A stretch of 6,851 bases of DNA from positions 1 to 6,851 of the forward strand of contig CAMCFM010000246.1 of the NCBI GenBank assembly GCA_945874095.1, given 5' to 3'. This stretch comes from Candidatus Kuenenia stuttgartensis (GTDB lineage Bacteria; Planctomycetota; Planctomycetia; Isosphaerales; Isosphaeraceae). The position numbers were made by a program, and so were the translations under genes. Below are positions 1 through 6,093 of this stretch, piece by piece; positions within the stretch are counted from its first letter, which is position 1, and every line of letters begins with the position of its first letter. The notes beneath the pieces were generated by a model that saw only the letters and a program-made list of their open reading frames with translations, did not search any database and had not been told where the DNA came from.

Positions 1-34
1 GTGGGCATGTTTTAAGAGACGTGTCCACTGTTGA

Positions 35-54
35 CCAGTCACTGAACATTCATT
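35..54 (+). promoter_or_regulatory. Leader motif copy 1, upstream of atpG
   Basis: The pattern CCAGTCACT, then 5 nt, then TTCATT begins 35 nt before the atpG start. The same two blocks with the same 5-nt spacing occur before atpD (1031-1050). The function is unknown. Because atpG has no obvious Shine-Dalgarno, a translational or mRNA-processing role is possible but is only inferred. All three forward frames close by position 56, so at most a few C-terminal codons of an upstream gene (atpA by operon logic) could lie in positions 1-56. Confidence 0.35.
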
Positions 55-69
55 GAGTAACGAACGACC

Positions 70-990
70 ATGGCCAAAGCCCGTGCGATCATAGAACGCC
101 GTAAGGCAGTTCAGAATATCAAGAAAATCACGCGGACGATGGAATTGATTGCCACCGCCCGTTTCAAAAAGGCGTTGGACAGGGCCACTGAAGCCGAAGC
201 CTACACGCGAAAAATCGCCGAACTAGTACAGGATCTGGGCGGTTCGCAGACAGACTTTCAGCATCCATTGCTTGAAGAGCGTAACGCTCCGAAAAATGCG
301 GTCCTGCTAGCCCTGACAAGTAATCGTGGACTGGCCGGTGGATATAACGCCAACGTTTTGCGTCAAACAGTTCGGACCCGACAGGAAAACGAACTTGGTG
401 GCTTGGGAACACATCTGGAAATCGCTGGCAAGCGCGGGATCAATTTCCTTCGATTCCAAGGGATTCGTGCAGACAAGACTTTCACTCACTTTGAAGATCG
501 TCCGCAGTATCACGAAGTCGAAGAGATTGCTGATCGGTACATGAATTTGTTTCTTGAACGAAAAGTCGACCGAGTGGATGTGGTTTACACCAAATTCATC
601 TCCGTTGCCCGTCAGGAAGCGATCGTAAGTACCCTTTTGCCGATGTCCACCAAAGATGTTGGCAAGGTTGAAACACTTGGTCGATCCAAGAATAAAGCAA
701 CAGAAGCCGAAGTAAAAACGACTTCATCGAATGTTCCTTACGAATACCTTCCGGATCCCCGGAGTATTCTCGAAGAGATCGTTCCTGTCTCATTCAAAGT
801 CAGGCTTTTCAAGTGTTTTCTTGACGCAGCTGTCAGCGAGCAGATTGCCCGTATGGTGGCCATGAAAGGCGCGACTGAGAATGCTGAGGACATGACCAAA
901 ACGCTGTCCCGGCTTTATAATCGTGCCCGTCAGGCGCAGATCACCCGCGAACTATCAGAAATCATCGGTGCCGTGGCCGCTCTTGAGTGA
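70..990 (+). CDS. atpG: F1Fo ATP synthase gamma subunit
   Basis: This encodes the central rotor shaft of F1, which couples proton-driven c-ring rotation to catalysis in the alpha3beta3 hexamer at the cytoplasmic face of the membrane. The 306-residue product has the conserved N-terminal coiled-coil start (VQNIKKITRTMELIATARFK, about residues 14-33), a central Rossmann-like domain with the SNRGLAGGYN stretch, and a typical C-terminal helix containing EQIARMVAMKGATENA and YNRARQAQITRELSEI. The terminal family signature is slightly off: IIGAVAAL replaces the more usual I(V/I)xGAAAL. It is about 20 residues longer than the E. coli protein, mainly through a Lys/Thr/Glu-rich linker at residues 195-222 that has no cysteine. 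The ATG at 70 gives the canonical MAKARAI start but has no clear Shine-Dalgarno. It precedes atpD by 81 nt, in normal operon order. Identification is secure. Confidence 0.98.
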   Translation: MAKARAIIERRKAVQNIKKITRTMELIATARFKKALDRATEAEAYTRKIAELVQDLGGSQTDFQHPLLEERNAPKNAVLLALTSNRGLAGGYNANVLRQTVRTRQENELGGLGTHLEIAGKRGINFLRFQGIRADKTFTHFEDRPQYHEVEEIADRYMNLFLERKVDRVDVVYTKFISVARQEAIVSTLLPMSTKDVGKVETLGRSKNKATEAEVKTTSSNVPYEYLPDPRSILEEIVPVSFKVRLFKCFLDAAVSEQIARMVAMKGATENAEDMTKTLSRLYNRARQAQITRELSEIIGAVAALE

Positions 991-1030
991 GCCGTACCCG
1001 GACACAACAAATTCCTGTTTGAAACATCAG

Positions 1031-1050
1031 CCAGTCACTCGTCTTTCATT
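1031..1050 (+). promoter_or_regulatory. Leader motif copy 2, upstream of atpD
   Basis: This is the second copy of CCAGTCACT-N5-TTCATT, starting 41 nt before the atpD ATG. It matches the copy at 35-54 at all 15 positions outside the 5-nt spacer. A pyrimidine-rich TCTTTCA overlapping this copy (1042-1048) also occurs before atpC at 2523-2529, which may be a weak third relative. No function can be assigned from sequence. Confidence 0.35.
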
Positions 1051-1071
1051 TGCACAAGGATCATCTCGATC

Positions 1072-2502
1072 ATGGCCACTGCGAACGGACGTATCATCCA
1101 AGTCATCGGTTCCACATTCGACGCCGAATTCGATGAGGGTTTCCTGCCGGATATCTACAACGCCCTGCGGGTCGATACCGACCTCAAAGGTGTGAAGATC
1201 AACCTGACAGGTGAAGTTCAGCAACAATTGGGCGGTAATCGTGTTCGTTGCGTGGCTCTCGGTTCCACCGATGGACTCGTGCGCGGTATGCCCGTAACCG
1301 ACACAGGCGGACCTGTTTCTGTACCTGTCGGCAAGGGAACCCTGGCTCGGGTTTTCAACCTTCTCGGCGAACCGATTGATGGTCGTGGCCCTGTTCAATA
1401 TGAAGAACGATGGCCGATCCACCGCGATCCACCTGCTTTCGATGACCTCTCACCGAAAACCGAAGTTTTCGAAACTGGTATCAAAGTGGTCGACCTTCTG
1501 ACTCCGTTCGTTCGGGGCGGAAAGATCGGTCTCTTCGGTGGTGCTGGTCTGGGCAAGACCGTCATTTTGACCGAACTGATCGCACGTATCGCGAAAGTTC
1601 ACTCAGGTTACGCTGTATTTGCAGGCGTTGGAGAACGGACCCGTGAAGGGAACGACCTCTGGCTCGAGATGCAGGAAACCAAGATTGGAACAACCGGCAA
1701 GTCGGTTATCGACTCCACCGTGATGTATTTCGGTCAGATGAACGAACCACCAGGTGCTCGCTTGCGGGTCGCCCTTTCAGCTCTCTCAACAGCCGAATGG
1801 TTCCGTGATTCTACCGGTGCTGACACACTGTTGTTCGTTGATAACATCTTCCGTTTCAGCCAGGCTGGTTCGGAAGTCTCCGCCCTTCTTGGCCGGATGC
1901 CTTCGAACGTAGGCTATCAGCCAACACTGGCAACGGAAATGGGTGCTCTTCAGGAGCGTATCACCTCGACCAAAAAGGGTGCTATTACCTCTGTACAAGC
2001 CGTTTACGTTCCTGCGGACGACTTGACTGACCCAGCTCCAGCGACCACCTTCGGCTTCCTCGATGCGTTCATCGTCCTTCAGCGGTCAATTGCCGAAAAG
2101 GGCATCTATCCTGCTGTGGATCCTTTGGGCAGTTCGAGTCGGATTCTTGACCCTCAATATGTGGGTGAAGAACACTATGCCGTAGCTCGTAAGGTGCAGT
2201 CGATTCTCCAGAGATATCGCGAACTTCGTGACATCATCGCCATTCTTGGTGTTGATGAACTCTCTGAAGAAGACAAGATGATCGTACACCGCGCTCGCCG
2301 GATTGAACGATTCCTGTCCCAACCATTCATCGTGGCCGAAGTCTTCACCAACCGGGTTGGTGAGTACACGACACTGCCTGATACCATTCGCAGCTTTAAA
2401 GAGCTTTGCGAAGGCAAGTGGGATCACCTTCCAGAAGGTGCTTTCCTCTACGTTGGTGGTATCGAACAGGCCGAAGAACAAGCCAAGAAGATGGCACGTT
2501 GA
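1072..2502 (+). CDS. atpD: F1Fo ATP synthase beta subunit (catalytic)
   Basis: This is the catalytic nucleotide-binding subunit of F1, which makes ATP from ADP and phosphate. The 476-residue product contains the N-terminal beta-barrel, Walker A GGAGLGKT at residues 156-163 (the common form has Val where this has Leu), the GERTREG segment with the catalytic Glu at 188, Walker B LLFVD ending at Asp257, the PSNVGYQPTL segment, the alpha/beta signature PAVDPLGSSS, and an intact DELSEED lever at 395-401 that contacts gamma. Length is close to the family norm. An AAGGA at 1056-1060 lies 11 nt before the ATG and supports the start. The gene ends with tandem in-frame stops, TGA then TAG (2500-2505). 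It sits between atpG and atpC. All expected catalytic residues are present, so the product should be active. Confidence 0.99.
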   Translation: MATANGRIIQVIGSTFDAEFDEGFLPDIYNALRVDTDLKGVKINLTGEVQQQLGGNRVRCVALGSTDGLVRGMPVTDTGGPVSVPVGKGTLARVFNLLGEPIDGRGPVQYEERWPIHRDPPAFDDLSPKTEVFETGIKVVDLLTPFVRGGKIGLFGGAGLGKTVILTELIARIAKVHSGYAVFAGVGERTREGNDLWLEMQETKIGTTGKSVIDSTVMYFGQMNEPPGARLRVALSALSTAEWFRDSTGADTLLFVDNIFRFSQAGSEVSALLGRMPSNVGYQPTLATEMGALQERITSTKKGAITSVQAVYVPADDLTDPAPATTFGFLDAFIVLQRSIAEKGIYPAVDPLGSSSRILDPQYVGEEHYAVARKVQSILQRYRELRDIIAILGVDELSEEDKMIVHRARRIERFLSQPFIVAEVFTNRVGEYTTLPDTIRSFKELCEGKWDHLPEGAFLYVGGIEQAEEQAKKMAR

Positions 2503-2524
2503 TAGGGGCCATAACGCTCATCTC

Positions 2525-2540
2525 TTTCACGGGAGTGAAA
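2525..2540 (+). promoter_or_regulatory. Hairpin presenting the atpC ribosome binding site
   Basis: TTTCAC (2525-2530) pairs perfectly with GTGAAA (2535-2540) around a GGGA loop that fits the GNRA tetraloop pattern. The loop and first stem base form GGGAG (2531-2535), the best Shine-Dalgarno candidate for atpC, whose ATG begins at 2548. The pairing is seen directly. An effect on epsilon translation, which is needed at one copy per three beta, is inferred. Confidence 0.45.
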
Positions 2541-2547
2541 ACTTAAA

Positions 2548-2994
2548 ATGGCCACTGCCGCACCAGAAAATCGAACAACAATCGCACCCTCAGCAGATCA
2601 GTCGATTCGTCTTCAGGTGGTCACACCTGAACGGATCGTGATTGACGAGTGGGTGAAGCAAGTGATTGTCCCTTTGCCTGATGGTGAATATGGGATATCG
2701 AAGAATCACGATCCGGTGATCGCAAAACTTGGCTTTGGGGCACTCAGACTCAGTTCCCCGACAGGTCATCGTAAGTATTTCCTGAATGGTGGGTTTCTTC
2801 AACTTCGTGACAACATTGTCGTGATCCTCACGGACAAGGCTGTGGATGCAGGAAGCCTGAATGTGTCCCAGATTGAGCAGGAAATTCAGACGACCCGCTC
2901 GAAGCCAGCTCACAACGACACCGATATCAATACGCGTCTCATGAATCTTGAGAAGCTTCGGTCTCGACTTCGACTTGCCAAGCAAACCAAGTAA
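2548..2994 (+). CDS. atpC: F1Fo ATP synthase epsilon subunit
   Basis: Epsilon is a small F1 stalk subunit that contacts the c-ring and, through its C-terminal helices, can inhibit ATP hydrolysis. The 148-residue product has the N-terminal beta-sandwich domain: LQVVTPERIVIDEWVKQVIVPLPDGEYGI, then HDPVIAKLGFGALRL where most relatives have H-A-P-L, then FLNGGFLQLRDNIVVIL. It ends in a predicted two-helix region (about 104-148) rich in charged residues. An Ala/Pro/Thr-rich extension of about 20 residues precedes the domain. No other ATG lies between 2548 and the start of the domain, so the extension is probably real. The gene lies 45 nt after atpD and is followed within 6 nt by a strong hairpin, so it ends the operon. 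The identification is firm despite low similarity outside the core motifs. Confidence 0.95.
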   Translation: MATAAPENRTTIAPSADQSIRLQVVTPERIVIDEWVKQVIVPLPDGEYGISKNHDPVIAKLGFGALRLSSPTGHRKYFLNGGFLQLRDNIVVILTDKAVDAGSLNVSQIEQEIQTTRSKPAHNDTDINTRLMNLEKLRSRLRLAKQTK

Positions 2995-2999
2995 ATCCA

Positions 3000-3045
3000 A
3001 ATGCCCATGAACTCTTTCAAATGAGTTCATGGGCATTCTACTTTT
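3000..3045 (+). terminator. Rho-independent terminator of the atp operon
   Basis: A perfect 15-bp inverted repeat (3000-3014 with 3023-3037, core ATGCCCATGAACTC) encloses an 8-nt loop. It begins 5 nt after the atpC stop. The following tract is T-rich but interrupted (TCTACTTTT), so termination may be partial. Its position at the end of the atp genes and before a new promoter region supports the call. Confidence 0.82.
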
Positions 3046-3078
3046 CAGTCATTTCAGTGTTTTCAGTGATTACAGAAA
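3043..3078 (+). repeat. Tandem 9-bp iterons upstream of the cytochrome gene
   Basis: TTTCAGT occurs at 3043, 3052 and 3061, exactly 9 bp apart, giving three units of TTTCAGTNN. A degenerate fourth unit (TTACAGAAA) follows in phase at 3070-3078 and ends one base before a TATAAT. The array overlaps the T-tract of the atp terminator. Phased direct repeats next to a promoter resemble binding sites of a response regulator or activator, but no specific regulator can be named. Confidence 0.5.
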
Positions 3079-3092
3079 TTATAATATTTCTG
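3073..3092 (+). promoter_or_regulatory. Palindrome centred on a perfect -10 box
   Basis: Half-sites CAGAAAT (3073-3079) and ATTTCTG (3086-3092) are exact inverted repeats. The 6 bp between them (3080-3085) read TATAAT, the consensus sigma70 -10 hexamer. No good -35 hexamer is seen at 16-18 bp upstream, which fits an activator-dependent promoter. A protein bound to the palindrome would block the -10 box. Transcription would start near 3092, giving a leader of about 170 nt before the preferred cytochrome start. The motif is directly visible, but promoter activity is inferred. Confidence 0.5.
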
Positions 3093-3108
3093 AATCCTGA
3101 CTCTGTCC

Positions 3109-3137
3109 TTGAGCGAATTGAGTGCAGTAACTAATAT
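3109..3137 (+). promoter_or_regulatory. Second sigma70-like promoter candidate
   Basis: TTGAGC (3109-3114) and TAATAT (3132-3137) are separated by exactly 17 bp. Each matches the -35 or -10 consensus at 4 of 6 positions. It is weaker in hexamer quality than the upstream TATAAT but has better geometry. Transcription would begin near 3144. Such matches occur by chance in AT-rich DNA. Confidence 0.3.
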
Positions 3138-3260
3138 AGATAGTATCCATTGAGATGGAAACTTTCTGCCCTGATCGATCCATTAATCCTGAACGCATCG
3201 AAGAAGCAACGGATGGAAAAAATGTCAACGAACATCCGCGATGTAATACAGGGGAGGTTG

Positions 3261-5213
3261 ATGACGGTGAGATCCTATAACTATGTGCCCTGTGTGGCGT
3301 TGATCGCGTTTATGACTCTGGGGTGTGCCGGAGAGTTTGAGGCGCATCCGCTTTCATATTCGAAGTCGAAACTCGTAACGGACATTAAAGACACTCCAAA
3401 GCAAGAAGCCGTGGTTCGTGGACTTGCTGAACTTTTTGGTCCATCACCTCGCGAAATCAAGGTACCAGAGGGTTTGGCGGTTCGGGCTGGTGGCAGGTAT
3501 CTCGCGAACTTTGAAGTCGATGAAACAGGCGGTCGAAATCCGATCGTAGTAGCGACATCAGAAGATAATCAAATTGGTGGTGGATATGGACTTTATCGCA
3601 AGCACTGCCTGCATTGCCACGGAGTGTCAGGTGATGGTGCCGGTCCAACGGCAGATTACCTCTATCCACGCCCAAGGGATTATCGCAAGGGAACTTACAA
3701 GTTCACTTCCACCACAGCAGGTGCAAAGCCGAGTCATGACGATCTATGGAAGAGCATCAATTATGGCCTTCATGGAACATCCATGCCTGGCTTTGAAGCC
3801 TTGATGACTCCTCTCGAAATCGAACAAGTGATTGACTATGTCGTCTTCCTGTCGATACGTGGCGAAACTGAAATCCTGATGGCACAGGACGTAGCCGATG
3901 GTGCATGGGATGAAGAAATCGCCGCCGACAAGGGTGCTGCTAGCCCGACAACTGATTGGTATAAACAGCCTCTAAATTCAAAGATTTATCCCAAAGCTCT
4001 CGAAACGGCCAAAACCGTTTCAGATAAGTGGGCTCAGGCTGATTCACAAGTTCAAAATACTCCAAAGCCTCGTTTGGAATCGACGAATGACTCGATACTT
4101 AGAGGTCGCGAACTCTTTCTGGGCAAGACAACAGAACGCCTTGAATGTTGGGGTTGCCACGGGCTTCAAGGTATAGGCAATGGCAAGAGCTTCGTGGACA
4201 AACGCGTATTTGAAAAGGTGATGTTCGGAAAGCATGTCTATCAAGCCGTTAACACGGATGAAGATCGTGCGATAGCCTTGATCCAATCCACAGCTGAGCG
4301 TTTCAGTGAAGTCAAAGATGAACGTGCAGCACGACTGGCTGCAAACGGGATTGGCCACGGAAACTCATCCCATCATGGTGATCATTTACCGCTCGACGGA
4401 TGGCTCGCTACGATTACCACAAAATCCAGTGGTGGAGCTACTCAGGAAGTCATTCAAGAAAAACTTTCTCATGAGTTTCCTGGCCTTCAGGTCGCACTCA
4501 AACTGGATGATAAAGTCGAGCAACCGGCATTGACGGTCACGCCCAAGGGCAGTGTAAAACCTCAGTTGGTTGAAGATGTGACACCTGGAATCCGTCATGA
4601 TCTTCTGGCTGCTTTGTCTGGAGTGACTGACACCAAGGGGTGGGTGATCACCTACTCTGGCCAGATTGAAATTCCTGCTGAAGCGACCGATTCACAGAAG
4701 AAACTTGCAGAAGTCCGTTCGCAATTGCTTGCTGGAAAAGTTCGTGAGCAATTACTGGAAGACTTCCCAGGATCACAGGTGAACATTGTTCTCACCACAG
4801 AAGCTCCTAAGGCGGAGATCGAAGTGGTGCCCATGGATTCCGCGAATTCTGGTTCAACAAACAGCATGACCACTTTGGTCTCTGATTCGGCGAATCTGGT
4901 GAAGAGTTACTTCAATAAGGTTCAAACCGATTGGACAGGTTCCATGGACGATTGGCAATGGCCACTTCGCCCAGCGAACCTGAATACAGGGACATATAAA
5001 GGCGGTCGTCGTCCGATTGATATCTACTGGAGAATTGCCAAGGGAATCAATGGGGCCAAGATGCCTGCTCACGAAACGACATTGAAACCAGATCAGATCT
5101 GGGATTTGGTGAATTTTGTGATGGCAGTACCGAATCGGCCTGAGTTGCTTCGTGATGCGACTGAGCCAGTAAGAAACGATGCTCCGAAGCCTCCTCAAGT
5201 GGCTAACCGATAA
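3261..5213 (+). CDS. Diheme cytochrome c lipoprotein with a split second heme domain
   Basis: This is a predicted exported electron-transfer protein, probably feeding electrons to the oxidase encoded next. Numbering from the ATG at 3261 (650 residues), a signal peptide with a hydrophobic core at 9-21 ends at Cys22 in TLGC, an imperfect lipobox. Heme domain 1 has C116-L-H-C119-H120 and a likely axial Met175 in SMPGF. Heme domain 2 has C296-W-G-C299-H300, but the matching RPANLNTGTYK segment and likely axial Met601 (AKMPAH) come only after about 240 extra residues (roughly 312-555). That insert holds His366, 371, 372 and 375 and two related 31-residue repeats. The start was chosen because GGGGAGG (3251-3257) lies just upstream and a signal peptide follows directly. 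In-frame alternatives are ATG 3222 and TTG 3150. A diheme cytochrome call is strong; lipid anchoring and the oxidase partnership are inferred. Confidence 0.86.
   Translation: MTVRSYNYVPCVALIAFMTLGCAGEFEAHPLSYSKSKLVTDIKDTPKQEAVVRGLAELFGPSPREIKVPEGLAVRAGGRYLANFEVDETGGRNPIVVATSEDNQIGGGYGLYRKHCLHCHGVSGDGAGPTADYLYPRPRDYRKGTYKFTSTTAGAKPSHDDLWKSINYGLHGTSMPGFEALMTPLEIEQVIDYVVFLSIRGETEILMAQDVADGAWDEEIAADKGAASPTTDWYKQPLNSKIYPKALETAKTVSDKWAQADSQVQNTPKPRLESTNDSILRGRELFLGKTTERLECWGCHGLQGIGNGKSFVDKRVFEKVMFGKHVYQAVNTDEDRAIALIQSTAERFSEVKDERAARLAANGIGHGNSSHHGDHLPLDGWLATITTKSSGGATQEVIQEKLSHEFPGLQVALKLDDKVEQPALTVTPKGSVKPQLVEDVTPGIRHDLLAALSGVTDTKGWVITYSGQIEIPAEATDSQKKLAEVRSQLLAGKVREQLLEDFPGSQVNIVLTTEAPKAEIEVVPMDSANSGSTNSMTTLVSDSANLVKSYFNKVQTDWTGSMDDWQWPLRPANLNTGTYKGGRRPIDIYWRIAKGINGAKMPAHETTLKPDQIWDLVNFVMAVPNRPELLRDATEPVRNDAPKPPQVANR
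4452..4832 (+). repeat. Intragenic repeat pair inside the cytochrome insertion
   Basis: Residues 398-428 (4452-4544) and 494-524 (4740-4832) of the cytochrome align without gaps over 31 positions. About 10 are identical, including E..L at the start, FPG.QV, and V.P at the end; many other positions are conservative. Each copy looks like a helix followed by two strands. The DNA itself is diverged, so this is an old domain duplication rather than a recent tandem repeat. The fold is not recognised. Confidence 0.6.
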
Positions 5214-5242
5214 TCGACGTATCTGTTGACTGAAATCATATT

Positions 5243-5282
5243 GGCCTGATGTAAGGCCGCCATCGCCCGGCGGCCGATTTTT
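5243..5282 (+). terminator. Terminator-like hairpin in the coxB leader, with alternative pairing
   Basis: GGCCGCC (5255-5261) pairs with GGCGGCC (5269-5275) as a perfect all-GC 7-bp stem with a 7-nt loop. It is followed by GA and five T (5278-5282), the form of an intrinsic terminator. The T-tract touches the coxB Shine-Dalgarno GGAG (5283-5286). Upstream, GGCCT (5243-5247) can instead pair with AGGCC (5254-5258), which would use part of the same stem. It may end or attenuate transcription between the cytochrome gene and coxBA. No promoter for coxB is evident between the hairpin and the gene, so complete termination seems unlikely. Confidence 0.5.
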
Positions 5283-5291
5283 GGAGTGACA

Positions 5292-6086
5292 ATGAAGACC
5301 GATCGCCTATGGACGCTGCTTTTCGCCATCGGCGCCATCTTCGCGACAGGATGTTTTATCTACGCGCGAACTGATGCCGACTGGTGGCTGGTACCAAACG
5401 TTTCCTCTATGGGTCGTGAGATCGACCACTTGTTCATCATCATCCTGTGGATCACGGGTATCGTCTTCGTAGGTACCCAAATCGTTCTCTGCTACACACT
5501 CTGGACGTTCGCAGACGCCCCTGGTCGTAAGGCACAGTACGTTCACGGTCAGATGAAACTTGAAGTGATCTGGACGATTATCCCTGCTTCAATTCTGGTC
5601 TTCTTGGCCCTTTATCAAATGGGGACCTGGTCGAAGATCAAGTTTCGAAGCTCACTTCCCAAGGTCCAGCCAGTTGCTGAAGTGACAGGCCGTCAATTCC
5701 AATGGTTGTTCCGCTACGCTGGAGACGATCGCCGTCTCCACACCGATGACGACATCATCACCGTGAACGACTTCCACTTCGTCAAGAACGAACCAACTGT
5801 CATTCACCTGAAAAGTCAGGATGTCCTGCACGCCTTTTTCCTTCCTCAATTCCGTATCAAGCAAGATGCCGTTCCAGGTTTGACGATCCCTGTCTGGTTT
5901 GATTCAGACACGTCTGGTAAGTTTGAACTGGTTTGTGCAGAGCTTTGCGGTTGGGGACATTATAAAATGCGTGGCAACGTCACTGTTCACGAAACTCAGG
6001 CAGAATTTGATACTTGGCTGAAGAAAGCCAGGACCGAACAAAACCGCGACCAACTGGCCCTTGCCAACGCTGCAAACGGAGGCTGA
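5292..6086 (+). CDS. coxB: Cytochrome c oxidase subunit II (CuA)
   Basis: Subunit II accepts electrons from cytochrome c at its binuclear CuA centre on the outer face of the cytoplasmic membrane and passes them to heme a in subunit I. The 264-residue product has hydrophobic segments at about 6-25, 42-68 and 83-107, then a cupredoxin domain. The aromatic entry segment is GRQFQWLFRY. All CuA ligands are present: His180, Cys215, Glu217, Cys219, His223 and Met226, the last five in CAELCGWGHYKM. There is no C-terminal fused cytochrome c, unlike many caa3-type subunits, so the cytochrome gene upstream may supply that role. The ATG at 5292 has GGAG 5 nt upstream; the in-frame GTG at 5286 overlaps that site and was not chosen. 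ATGC at residues 18-21 resembles a lipobox, but the following hydrophobic context fits a membrane segment equally well. Confidence 0.97.
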   Translation: MKTDRLWTLLFAIGAIFATGCFIYARTDADWWLVPNVSSMGREIDHLFIIILWITGIVFVGTQIVLCYTLWTFADAPGRKAQYVHGQMKLEVIWTIIPASILVFLALYQMGTWSKIKFRSSLPKVQPVAEVTGRQFQWLFRYAGDDRRLHTDDDIITVNDFHFVKNEPTVIHLKSQDVLHAFFLPQFRIKQDAVPGLTIPVWFDSDTSGKFELVCAELCGWGHYKMRGNVTVHETQAEFDTWLKKARTEQNRDQLALANAANGG

Positions 6087-6093
6087 TACAACA

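Noticed and set aside
1..56. Possible C-terminal codons of an upstream gene (atpA by operon order)
   Set aside because: All three forward frames stop by 15, 34 and 56, and the few residues left cannot be matched to any protein, so no CDS is claimed.
1059..1073. GATCAT direct repeat just before the atpD start
   Set aside because: Two 6-bp copies over 15 bp are too short to stand out from chance and have no partner elsewhere.
1027..1422. 131-codon open frame on the - strand across the start of atpD
   Set aside because: It is antisense to a highly conserved gene, has no recognisable motif, and is explained by the codon usage of atpD.
1537..1560. Val-to-Leu change in the beta subunit Walker A as a sign of inactivity
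   Set aside because: The Gly, Lys and Thr that bind phosphate are intact, Leu is a conservative change, and all other catalytic residues are present.
2590..3036. 148-codon open frame on the - strand antisense to atpC
   Set aside because: Its 5' part lies in the atp terminator stem and its sequence shows no family features; it is a shadow of atpC.
3150..3260. Extended N-terminus of the cytochrome from TTG 3150 or ATG 3222
   Set aside because: The extra residues are charged and place the signal peptide far from the N-terminus; TTG 3150 has no ribosome binding site and sits only a few bases after one promoter candidate. ATG 3222 remains possible but lacks the GGGGAGG seen before 3261.
4854..5198. 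114-codon open frame on the - strand within the cytochrome gene
   Set aside because: The + strand frame here carries the conserved second half of a heme domain, so the antisense frame is incidental.
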